Origin: an uncultured Eubacteriales bacterium
GTDB lineage: Bacteria; Bacillota; Clostridia; Lachnospirales; Lachnospiraceae
Length of the DNA: 10,510 bases
NCBI GenBank assembly: GCA_900313775.1
Contig: OMSP01000257.1
Span: 1 to 10,510 of the forward strand
Reading direction: 5' to 3'
The notes beneath the pieces are model-generated. The model did not search any database and was not told the DNA's origin. It saw only the letters and a program-made list of their open reading frames with translations. The translations under genes were made by a program, and so were the position numbers. Below are positions 1 to 6,088 of the stretch, in pieces; the stretch's first letter is position 1; each line of letters begins with the position of its first letter.

Positions 1-73
1 GGATGATACCGCGGCCGACATAGGGATTACCCGTGATTCGTTCTGTGATCGTAGGTGTTGCATAGATATCCAT
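1..73 (-). CDS. Probable IMP cyclohydrolase (PurO-like), 5' end only
   Basis: Only the first 24 codons lie in the window; the gene continues past the left edge. The visible protein starts MDIYATPTIT and reaches NPYVGRGII (residues 16-24), which resembles the N-terminal Asn-Pro-Tyr-x-Gly-Arg-Gly motif of the stand-alone IMP cyclohydrolase family (PurO-like). That enzyme closes the ring of FAICAR to give IMP, the last step of purine synthesis. The ATG follows an AGAAAGG ribosome site about ten bases upstream and begins 14 bases after the purN stop, so it is the next gene of the purine operon. In many Clostridia this position is occupied by a separate cyclohydrolase followed by an AICAR formyltransferase, instead of a fused PurH; that is recalled knowledge. 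The call rests on a short motif plus context, so it is moderate. Confidence 0.6.
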   Translation of the reverse strand, partial: MDIYATPTITERITGNPYVGRGII

Positions 74-87
74 TGTCTGTAACCTTT

Positions 88-699
88 CTATTTGCCGATA
101 AGGGCCGCAGCCGTTTTCTCCACGGACAGAGGCAGGATGATCCACTCTGCCTGTTCCATCACGCGGCGCTGCAGGATCTCCGGCGTATCTCCCTCCATTA
201 CTTCGACCGCCCTTTGCATCACGATCTCCCCTCCGTCCGGTATCTCATTGACAAAATGCACGGTCGCTCCGGTGACTTTGACGCCTTTCTTCAACGCCTC
301 CTCATGAACGCGGAGCCCATAGTATCCCCTGCCGCAGAAGGAAGGGATCAGGGACGGATGGATGTTGAGGATCCTGTGATCCCAGCGCCTTGTAAAGTCT
401 TCACTTAAAATGCTCAGATAACCTGCGAGGACGATCATGTCGATACTGTATTCTTCCAGCTTATTGTTGATCTGCTCCTCAACAGCCTGCCGGCTGCCCA
501 GCTCTTTCGCCGAAATAGCGCAGGCATCGATACCGGCCTTGCGGGCCCGCTCCAGAGCGTAGGCGTCGGAACGGCTGGAGATCACGAGCCGTATACGGCC
601 GCTGGTGATGATCCCTGTCTCCTGCGCGTCGATCAGCGCCTGCAGGTTCGTGCCGCCTCCGGAGACAAATACAGCAATATCTGCTTTTCTGTCAGTCAT
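88..699 (-). CDS. purN: Phosphoribosylglycinamide formyltransferase (GAR transformylase)
   Basis: This 203-residue cytosolic enzyme transfers the formyl group of 10-formyl-tetrahydrofolate to GAR, giving FGAR in purine synthesis. The length is typical of PurN. The N-terminal phosphate-binding loop is SGGGTNLQAL (13-22). The catalytic Asn and His are N112 and H114 in NIHPSLIPSF, and the catalytic Asp is D155 in PDGG; all three match the E. coli Asn-His-Asp set. The stretch GRGYYGLRVHEEALKKG (123-139) is typical of Firmicute PurN. The ATG is preceded by TGAGGAG, whose TGA is also the purM stop, so the two genes are probably translationally coupled. Its dependence on 10-formyl-THF fits control of the operon by a ZTP riboswitch. 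Nothing is missing or truncated. Confidence 0.97.
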   Translation of the reverse strand: MTDRKADIAVFVSGGGTNLQALIDAQETGIITSGRIRLVISSRSDAYALERARKAGIDACAISAKELGSRQAVEEQINNKLEEYSIDMIVLAGYLSILSEDFTRRWDHRILNIHPSLIPSFCGRGYYGLRVHEEALKKGVKVTGATVHFVNEIPDGGEIVMQRAVEVMEGDTPEILQRRVMEQAEWIILPLSVEKTAAALIGK

Positions 700-708
700 A
701 TAATCTCC

Positions 709-1737
709 TCAGATACCGTTGATCTCGATCTTTGAATCGTCTTGAGCAGAAACTATCTCTCCGATGACACATGCGTTCTCCCCCTCGTTTCGAAGGATCT
801 GCAGCGCCCGGTCAGCATCCTCTGCTCCCACGATCACCGTCATGCCGACCCCCATATTGAAAGTCGAGAACATCTCTTTTTCGGACAGACCGCCACGCTC
901 TGCGATCCAGCGGAACACGGGCAGGACACGCACTGCCTCCCGGTCTATGGCTGCACACATACCATCCGGTATGGCCCGGGGGATGTTTTCATAAAAGCCC
1001 CCGCCGGTAATATGAGCCACTCCGTGCACGGACAATGCATCCATCAATGCCATGACCTGTCTGACATAGATCCTCGTCGGTTCCAGCAGTGCCTTGCCGA
1101 GTGTCGGCTGCTTGAGTTCATCGGCATCAAACAACTTGCGCACAAGGGAAAAACCGTTGGAGTGAACACCGCTGGAAGGAAGCGCTATGACGACATCGCC
1201 CTCTCTGACGGAGTCCCGGTCGATCATCTTCTCCTCGTCGACGATCCCGGTGCAGTAACCTGCCAGATCATACTCGTCCTCAGGATAGAATCCCGGCATC
1301 TCCGCCGTCTCTCCGCCGATCAGCGCAGCTTGGGCCTGCACGCATCCTTCCGCCACACCTGCAACGATCTGCTCGATCCTGGCAGGATCGTTTCTGCCGC
1401 ACGCAATATAATCGAGGAAAAACAGGGGCCTTGCCCCGCAGCAAATGACATCATTGACGCACATGGCCACGCAGTCGATGCCTATGGTATCGTGTTTGTC
1501 CATCAAAAAAGCCAGTTTCAGTTTGGTCCCGACGCCGTCGGTCCCGCTGACTAAAAGCGGCTTTTTCATACCGGTCAGATCCGGAGCGAACAGTCCTCCG
1601 AACCCGCCGATGTCGGACCGCACACCCTCGGTGCGGGTCCTTGCGATATGCTTTTTCATCCGTTCGACTGCCTCGTAACCTGCGTTGATATTGACTCCCG
1701 CCGCCATATAGGCGTTCGACTCAGATTTTCTGATCAT
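709..1737 (-). CDS. purM: Phosphoribosylformylglycinamidine cyclo-ligase (AIR synthetase)
   Basis: PurM uses ATP to close the imidazole ring of FGAM, producing AIR. The 342-residue protein has the family's usual length and landmarks: GGFGGLF (44-50), SGTDGVGTKLKL (64-75) in the nucleotide-binding core, GGETAEMPGF (141-150), SSGVHSNGFSLVRK (188-201), HITGGGFYENIPR (242-254) and FNMGVGM (293-299). Two adjacent ATGs could serve as start. The second (1737) is chosen because it lies seven bases from GGAAGGG; the first (1740) overlaps the purF stop as TGATG and has only a four-base spacer. An open reading frame extending back to 1776 would overlap the purF end and adds no conserved sequence. The overlap with purF suggests coupled translation within the operon. 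Confidence 0.97.
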   Translation of the reverse strand: MIRKSESNAYMAAGVNINAGYEAVERMKKHIARTRTEGVRSDIGGFGGLFAPDLTGMKKPLLVSGTDGVGTKLKLAFLMDKHDTIGIDCVAMCVNDVICCGARPLFFLDYIACGRNDPARIEQIVAGVAEGCVQAQAALIGGETAEMPGFYPEDEYDLAGYCTGIVDEEKMIDRDSVREGDVVIALPSSGVHSNGFSLVRKLFDADELKQPTLGKALLEPTRIYVRQVMALMDALSVHGVAHITGGGFYENIPRAIPDGMCAAIDREAVRVLPVFRWIAERGGLSEKEMFSTFNMGVGMTVIVGAEDADRALQILRNEGENACVIGEIVSAQDDSKIEINGI

Positions 1738-1739
1738 CA

Positions 1740-3164
1740 TCAGTCCCTTCCGTTCCAACAGTAATTGCACATCCAATCGGGATCGATCCCGACAGCCTCC
1801 CGCAGTCCTTCCAAGGTCTGGAATTCTACTGAAGCTATATGAAGCTCACTGCAGAGCGCTTCCCTCAGAGATCTTCCCCTTGCGGTCGTCCCGTCACTGT
1901 ATTCATCAAGATGAGCCATGCCTCTTTCCCCCTCTAGCTCTGTGATCAGGCGTCTGCTGATCAGTTCCATATCACTCGTCTCTCTTGAAAAGTTCAGAAA
2001 TCTGCAGGCATACATGATAGGCGGGCACGCAGACCGGATATGGACCTCTCTGGCACCGTTTTCATAAAGGAAATCGACCGTCTCCCTCAGCTGTGTGCCG
2101 CGTACGATCGAATCGTCGACAAACAGCAGGTTCTTTCCCTCGATCAGATCGCGCACCGGGATCTGCTTCATCTTGGCGATCTGATTGCGCTCCTGCTGAT
2201 TGGGCGGCATAAAGGAGCGCGGCCAGGTCGGTGTATATTTGATAAAGGGTCTGGCAAAAGGAATATGGGAACGGTTGGCGTATCCTATAGCATGCGGCGT
2301 CCCGGAATCCGGTACACCGGCGACATAGTCGACATCCGGCAGTGTCCCGGTATCGATGTCATGCTGCGCCATGATCTCACCATTGCGCAGACGCATCAGT
2401 TCCACGTTGACATTTTCATATTCAGACGTAGGAAATCCGTAATATGTCCAGAGGAAAGCACATGTCCTCATCCGTTCGTTCTGAGGCTTAAGTATCCGAT
2501 AACCTTCGCTGTCCACCTCTACGATCTCGCCCGGTCCCAGCTCATAGGCATCATCATAACCGAGCTTCTCGTATGCAAACTTCTCAAAAGTGACACAGCA
2601 GCTTTCCTCTTTTTTGCCGATATGCACCGGAAGCCGGCCTTCTTTGTCCCTGGCTGCGATCAGGGTTCCTCTGTCAGTCAGGATCAGTATCAAAACTGTT
2701 CCGTCGATCATATCCTGCGCCTTCCGGATGCCTTCTTCAAAGCTTGCATGACGGTTGATCAGCGCCGCTACAAGGCCTGTCGTGTTCACTCTGCCGTCCG
2801 ACATGACCAACAGCTGTCCTCCCTCCTGCTCCACATAGCGCCTGATCAGCGCATCGGTATTCTTGATCACACCGGTAAAGCACAGGGTATAGGTGCCCAG
2901 CTGGCTGTGTACAACGAGCGGTTGGGGATTGGTGTCATTGATACAACCGATACCCGCCGTCCCGGACATCTCCATCGTGATCCCTTCAAATTTAGTCCTG
3001 AAAGGCGCGTTGGAGATACCGTGTATTTTTCGCCGGAAACCGAATGACGCATCATAACAAGCCAGTCCGGCGCTGCGAGTACCCAGGTGAGAATGGTAGT
3101 CTGTTCCGAAAAAGACTTCCATCATGACATTCTTCTTACCGACTGCTCCGAAAAAACCTCCCAT
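1740..3164 (-). CDS. purF: PurF-like amidophosphoribosyltransferase without the glutaminase cysteine
   Basis: The 474-residue protein is a two-domain PurF homologue, expected to make phosphoribosylamine from PRPP. The C-terminal phosphoribosyltransferase domain is intact: VAGVPDSGTPHAIGYA (281-296) and the PRPP loop LLFVDDSIVRGTQ (346-358). Four cysteines, C235, C387, C466 and C469 (the last two as CxxC), match the order of the Fe-S ligands of the B. subtilis enzyme. The N-terminal domain is unusual. It starts MGGFFG where active PurF starts Met-Cys-Gly, reads GIGCINDT (71-78) in place of the Arg-containing glutamine-binding motif, and FTGVIKN (96-102) in place of the HNG oxyanion motif. The glutaminase therefore looks inactive, and ammonia from another source is likely. 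The start follows GGAGG inside the purE end, one base after its stop; a longer frame to 3239 runs through purE and is rejected. Fold certain, activity inferred. Confidence 0.9.
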   Translation of the reverse strand: MGGFFGAVGKKNVMMEVFFGTDYHSHLGTRSAGLACYDASFGFRRKIHGISNAPFRTKFEGITMEMSGTAGIGCINDTNPQPLVVHSQLGTYTLCFTGVIKNTDALIRRYVEQEGGQLLVMSDGRVNTTGLVAALINRHASFEEGIRKAQDMIDGTVLILILTDRGTLIAARDKEGRLPVHIGKKEESCCVTFEKFAYEKLGYDDAYELGPGEIVEVDSEGYRILKPQNERMRTCAFLWTYYGFPTSEYENVNVELMRLRNGEIMAQHDIDTGTLPDVDYVAGVPDSGTPHAIGYANRSHIPFARPFIKYTPTWPRSFMPPNQQERNQIAKMKQIPVRDLIEGKNLLFVDDSIVRGTQLRETVDFLYENGAREVHIRSACPPIMYACRFLNFSRETSDMELISRRLITELEGERGMAHLDEYSDGTTARGRSLREALCSELHIASVEFQTLEGLREAVGIDPDWMCNYCWNGRD

Positions 3165-3165
3165 T

Positions 3166-3648
3166 TCAGCCCTCCAGTTTTGCGTCTTTGTCACGGACAG
3201 CATCCGCGTCCGCCGCCCTCTTGGCATCCAGCTTTGCACCCAGGACAGCGTCTTCTACCGCCAGTATCTGAGCCGCCAGAAGAGCCGCGTTTTTGGCACC
3301 GCCGACAGCGACTGTCGCCACGGGGATCCCCGGCGGCATCTGCACCGTGGACAGCAGAGCGTCCATGCCGCCTAGCTGTCCGGAGACACAGGGAATGCCG
3401 ATGACGGGCAGAGTTGTCTGAGCCGCCAGAGCGCCGGCCAGATGGGCCGCCATACCGGCTGCTGCAATGATCACGCCAAATCCTTCCTCTCTTGCATGAG
3501 CGGCAAAACGACTCGCCTCTTCCGGTGTGCGGTGCGCCGAATAGATATGCATCTCGAAAGGAATGTCCAGTTCTCTTAACTGATCTGCTGCTTTGGAGAC
3601 AACAGGCAGATCGGAATCGCTGCCCATGATGATCGCAACTTTTTTCAT
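3166..3648 (-). CDS. purE: N5-carboxyaminoimidazole ribonucleotide mutase (class I PurE)
   Basis: PurE interconverts N5-CAIR and CAIR, the carboxylation step of purine synthesis, as a cytosolic octamer. The 160 residues include the signature motifs GSDSD (9-13), SAHRTP (37-42, with the conserved His39) and AAAGMAAHLAG (62-72), followed by MDALLSTVQMPPGIPVATV (95-113). The AHRTP and GMAAHL forms fit class I (mutase) rather than class II AIR carboxylase, so a PurK partner would be expected; none is in the window. The start is set by a strong AAGGAGGA site seven bases before the ATG; a longer frame to 3735 would run through the riboswitch terminator and is rejected. It is the first gene of the operon, directly after the ZTP riboswitch. 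The last 20 residues are Lys/Asp/Ala-rich, as is common in the family. Confidence 0.97.
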   Translation of the reverse strand: MKKVAIIMGSDSDLPVVSKAADQLRELDIPFEMHIYSAHRTPEEASRFAAHAREEGFGVIIAAAGMAAHLAGALAAQTTLPVIGIPCVSGQLGGMDALLSTVQMPPGIPVATVAVGGAKNAALLAAQILAVEDAVLGAKLDAKRAADADAVRDKDAKLEG

Positions 3649-3662
3649 GGTAGTCCTCCTTG

Positions 3663-3706
3663 AAAACGAAAAAGACACACTTATTCTCTTCAAAATAAGT
3701 GTGCCC
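3663..3706 (-). terminator. Intrinsic terminator of the ZTP riboswitch
   Basis: On the minus strand CACACTTATT (3703-3694), an eight-base loop and AATAAGTGTG (3685-3676) form a perfect 10-bp stem, followed by TCTTTTTCGTTTT. The stem begins at the last C of the aptamer's conserved GGGC and can extend by three weaker pairs (G3704-U3675, G3705-C3674, G3706-U3673) into the aptamer. Hairpin and ligand-bound aptamer therefore compete, which fits a transcriptional on-switch. The hairpin ends 15 bases before the purE ribosome site. Confidence 0.9.
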
Positions 3707-3788
3707 AGACGGTCGGCTTGAAAACACTCACGCATCTCCGGTCCCTCGCAGTGATCTGCGTTTACCCGTCAGTCACGGAAAGCGTTTT
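3703..3788 (-). ncRNA. ZTP (pfl) riboswitch controlling purE operon
   Basis: The leader RNA carries the hallmarks of the pfl/ZTP aptamer: GTGACTGACGG near the 5' end, a short hairpin CGCAG-ATCA-CTGCG (3760-3747), AGGGACCGGAG, and the 3' signature AGCCGACCGTCTGGGCA. The weak outer helix may be ACGC (3785-3782) with GCGT (3733-3730). The P3 helix is GCC (3717-3715) with GGC (3705-3703). The pseudoknot pairs GACGG (3770-3766) with CCGUC (3712-3708); compared with the usual GGCGG/CCGCC, the change G-C to A-U is compensated on both sides, which supports a working structure. The class binds ZMP (AICAR) or ZTP, which accumulate when 10-formyl-THF is low, and usually turns on purine or folate genes. 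Here it lies between promoter and purE and ends in an intrinsic terminator. Confidence 0.95.
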
Positions 3789-3800
3789 GATTGTGTTTTT

Positions 3801-3829
3801 ATTATATCGACACACGGCTGCCGTGTCAA
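3801..3829 (-). promoter_or_regulatory. Consensus sigma-A promoter of the purine operon
   Basis: Read on the minus strand, TTGACA (3829-3824) and TATAAT (3806-3801) match the consensus perfectly with a 17-base spacer. Transcription should start near 3794, giving a leader of about 145 bases that contains the riboswitch before purE. A promoter this strong fits control exerted mainly by attenuation and by a repressor. Confidence 0.9.
3812..3826. repeat. 15-bp palindrome between -35 and -10 of the pur promoter
   Basis: ACACGGC-T-GCCGTGT is a perfect inverted repeat with seven-base arms around one base. It covers most of the promoter spacer and the edge of the -35 box, a classic place for a repressor operator. 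It does not match the B. subtilis PurBox (CCGAAC core). The binding protein is unknown; a LacI-type or other dimeric regulator would fit the symmetry. Confidence 0.6.
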
Positions 3830-3862
3830 CGGAAACAGAGATTTCCTGAGCGCGGTTTTTCG

Positions 3863-4921
3863 CTAAAAATAACGATCGACTCCGGCTGTTATCCCCTTGG
3901 CGATCCGTGCGATTGCAGCGGATGAATGATCCGATGCCCGGTCCCCCACTTCCAGGTCGACCGAAGGGATGGTGGAATATGATGTTTGTGTGAGATCGAT
4001 CGCCATTGAGCCATTTCCTTTGATGGGTACGCCCGCGGTACGGGCGCCCTCAACCAGGCTTTGTCCAAGCGCCTCATGCTCCCGCCAGTGAGAAGCTACC
4101 GGCTCCATACTGCGGTAGGATGAGACATCCGGTACACTGATATAGAATAAACCACTGCCGTTCTCACTGGAATTATAATGAATGGATATATGACAGTTCG
4201 CGAGGTTATTCGCCATGACGGTCCGCGCGATATTGTCCAGCTGAACATCCTCCGCGTCGCGAAGCATCAATACATCATAGCCTTTTGCCAACAGCTCTTC
4301 TTTGACTGCCCTTGCCACGGCCAGCGTCGCTGCTCCCTCGCTCGTACCGTCCAGCAGCGTTGTGCCGGAGGATACCGCGGCAGCTGTGGTCGATCCGGCC
4401 GGCGTACTGCCTGAGACCACCTTGGGCGATCCTTCCGGATGACACTGAGTCCTCACCGAATTACCGCCCCTGGTACCGTGCCCGGCATTGACGGCGACAG
4501 TGATCTCTTTTCTCTTATCCGCCGATGATTTATAGAGCATCGCCTGCCCGGTATGGATCTTCGAATAACCGGCATACTCCCATTTGCCGTTCCAGCTGAC
4601 AGACCCGCTCTTGGCAGCTCCCGTCTTATTTCCTCTCAGCTGAGCCTGTTTCTCCCGCGCTTTTTTTGCAGCGGCCTGCTTGGCATCCTGCTCTTTTTTA
4701 ATGTTCTGAGCCGCTGCATCCACAGCCTGTGAAGACTTGTCTTTTACAGACCCGGAAAGCGCGGCAAATGCATCAGAAGCAACTTGATAAGAATCAGCTC
4801 CGCCTCCGCGCGGTTTGCCTGTCTTTGCCTGATATAACATGCCGGCTGCCAGTACAGCGATTCCCAGCACACAGCAGACAGCCAACAGCCGTCGTATCCA
4901 TTTTTGTCTTCGGGAGTTCAT
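3863..4921 (-). CDS. Membrane-anchored N-acetylmuramoyl-L-alanine amidase (Amidase_3)
   Basis: A 352-residue zinc amidase predicted to cut the bond between muramic acid and L-alanine in peptidoglycan, outside the membrane. A basic start (RRQKWIRR) and one hydrophobic segment (about 12-30) form a signal anchor. An Ala/Lys/Gln-rich, probably helical linker follows (about 64-98). The catalytic domain runs from EITVAVNAGHGT (139-150) to the end. Zinc ligands are likely H148, E195 (TSEGAATLAVA) and H248 (HISIHYNSS), with E324 in SVDLEVGD as catalytic Glu. A Ser/Thr/Gly-rich stretch of about 45 residues separates the first two ligands, longer than in CwlM/LytC-type amidases. The ATG lies two bases after the upstream gene's stop (TGAATATG); the only AGGAGG is about 17 bases upstream, so reinitiation after the preceding gene is likely. 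Last gene of its operon. Confidence 0.9.
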   Translation of the reverse strand: MNSRRQKWIRRLLAVCCVLGIAVLAAGMLYQAKTGKPRGGGADSYQVASDAFAALSGSVKDKSSQAVDAAAQNIKKEQDAKQAAAKKAREKQAQLRGNKTGAAKSGSVSWNGKWEYAGYSKIHTGQAMLYKSSADKRKEITVAVNAGHGTRGGNSVRTQCHPEGSPKVVSGSTPAGSTTAAAVSSGTTLLDGTSEGAATLAVARAVKEELLAKGYDVLMLRDAEDVQLDNIARTVMANNLANCHISIHYNSSENGSGLFYISVPDVSSYRSMEPVASHWREHEALGQSLVEGARTAGVPIKGNGSMAIDLTQTSYSTIPSVDLEVGDRASDHSSAAIARIAKGITAGVDRYF

Positions 4922-4923
4922 AT

Positions 4924-5706
4924 TCAGTAAAGTTCCGGCCTCCTGTCGCGGAAGACATTGATCGAGGAACGGATCCCGGCGAGTACCGACAGATCAATTT
5001 CACAGCAGATGATATCCTCGGCGGAGACAGGCCCCTGCGCGAGAACTGTTCCCCAGGGATCGATCACGACAGAACCGCCGCCGTACTGCGTCTCTCCCAT
5101 TCTGCCGATCGAATTGCAGCAGGCAACGAACATCTGGTTTTCGATGGCGCGTGCCCTCAGGAGCGTGCGCAGATGATCGGCTCTGACATCCGGCCACTGC
5201 GAGACAACAAACAGCAGGTCCAGCCCTTCGACAGAAAGCTTCCGGATCCATTCGGGAAATCGAAGATCATAACAGATAATGATGCCGCAGAAGACACCGT
5301 CCAATTCGAACCGGCAGAGATGATCTCCCGGCTCAAAATACTCATGCTCTCCCATTGGTGAGAAGAGATGGCATTTATCATAGGATGCAATCATCTCGCC
5401 CTGCCTGTCAAAGATATAGGCGGTATTGAACACCTGATCTCCTTTGCGGTTGGCGACACTGCCGGCCACGAGGTTGACAGCATGCTCCGCGGCCTGTGCT
5501 CCCATCTCGGACTGTGTCCTCTCTCCGTCATGATCTGCCAGTTCTTCCAGGTGATCGTGCGGAAAGAACCCGACATTCCATGTCTCCGGCAGAACGATCA
5601 CATCCGGCTCCTCTCCGGCGGCCTGCGAGATCAGCTGCGCGGCGCGCGGATAGTTTTCATCGGGCGCACAGGGCGCCATATCCATTTGAATCAAACTGAT
5701 CTTCAT
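4924..5706 (-). CDS. Carbon-nitrogen hydrolase (nitrilase superfamily, omega-amidase-like)
   Basis: The 260-residue protein has the full Glu-Lys-Cys triad of the nitrilase superfamily: E41 in VLPETWN, K111 in SYDKCHLF and C145 in IICYDLRFPE. These enzymes hydrolyse amides or nitriles of small carboxylates in the cytosol. The pattern PETWN with CYDLRFPE fits the omega-amidase/YafV/MtnU-like branch, which deamidates 2-oxo acid monoamides, but substrate cannot be read from the sequence. No signal peptide is seen. The start has AGGAG seven bases upstream, 14 bases after the stop of the ModE-like gene, and the gene ends two bases before the amidase. Sitting among a molybdo-enzyme accessory gene and a cell-wall gene gives no clear pathway. 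Alternatives include beta-ureidopropionase-like or carbamoylputrescine-type amidases, which seem less likely. Confidence 0.9.
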   Translation of the reverse strand: MKISLIQMDMAPCAPDENYPRAAQLISQAAGEEPDVIVLPETWNVGFFPHDHLEELADHDGERTQSEMGAQAAEHAVNLVAGSVANRKGDQVFNTAYIFDRQGEMIASYDKCHLFSPMGEHEYFEPGDHLCRFELDGVFCGIIICYDLRFPEWIRKLSVEGLDLLFVVSQWPDVRADHLRTLLRARAIENQMFVACCNSIGRMGETQYGGGSVVIDPWGTVLAQGPVSAEDIICCEIDLSVLAGIRSSINVFRDRRPELY

Positions 5707-5720
5707 CTCTTGACTCCTGT

Positions 5721-6068
5721 TTATTGATCAAAGACTTCACAAAACTTATCTCTCGCGTATCGTTTTATATCGGCGACGACCGCGTCATATCTTTCTATCA
5801 GTTCATGACCAGCCTTGGTCACGACCGCGCTTCCGCCGGTCGGCCCTCCCTGCTGGCGCTCGACGACCGGTTGTCCGAGTGCCTCTTCGACATCCCGGAT
5901 CATCTTCCATGTCTTACCGTAGGATATTTTCATCTCCTCGGCCGCGTGACGCACGGATCCGTACCGGTCGATATAGGCGAGCAGCTGACTCGTCCCCGGC
6001 CCGAATTCCGCGCCGTTTCTGCCTACAACTACCTTGACAGAGATATCCATTTCATCGTAAATGCTCAT
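5721..6068 (-). CDS. ModE-type winged-helix DNA-binding protein lacking a TOBE domain
   Basis: A 115-residue protein matching only the N-terminal, LysR-like winged-helix domain of the molybdate regulator ModE. The helix-turn-helix is about 37-62 (GSVRHAAEEMKISYGKTWK at 37-55), followed by the characteristic glycine-rich wing QGGPTGGSAVVTKAG (73-87) and a helix ending in RYDAVVADIKRYA (93-105). Full ModE has C-terminal TOBE domains that bind molybdate; these are absent, so the protein either does not sense molybdate itself or relies on a partner. Such short proteins occur beside molybdenum-cofactor and molybdo-hydroxylase genes. It starts 20 bases after yqeC, with GGGAGAGG seven bases before the ATG, and clearly belongs to the same operon. 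It may bind the inverted repeat at 6920-6939; that is inference. Confidence 0.88.
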   Translation of the reverse strand: MSIYDEMDISVKVVVGRNGAEFGPGTSQLLAYIDRYGSVRHAAEEMKISYGKTWKMIRDVEEALGQPVVERQQGGPTGGSAVVTKAGHELIERYDAVVADIKRYARDKFCEVFDQ

Positions 6069-6088
6069 CTCTTTGCCTCTCCCATCTT

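Noticed and set aside
742..1554. Plus-strand open frame of 270 codons opposite purM
   Set aside because: It is a shadow of purM: no recognisable motifs, no ribosome site, and the purM frame is fully conserved.
2040..3047. Plus-strand open frame of 335 codons opposite purF
   Set aside because: No family resemblance, low-complexity residue mix typical of antisense reading, and the PurF frame accounts for the sequence.
3165..3239. Upstream extension of purF (start at 3239) that might hide a real Met-Cys start
   Set aside because: The extra 25 residues overlap purE, contain no Cys-Gly motif, and GGAGG lies correctly before the ATG at 3164.
3649..3735. Upstream extension of purE (start at 3735)
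   Set aside because: It would translate the riboswitch terminator; the ATG at 3648 has an ideal AAGGAGGA site and gives the normal N-terminus.
3838..3870. Possible terminator after the amidase gene
   Set aside because: Only a four-base AGCG/CGCT pairing with a short T-run on the wrong strand; too weak to call.
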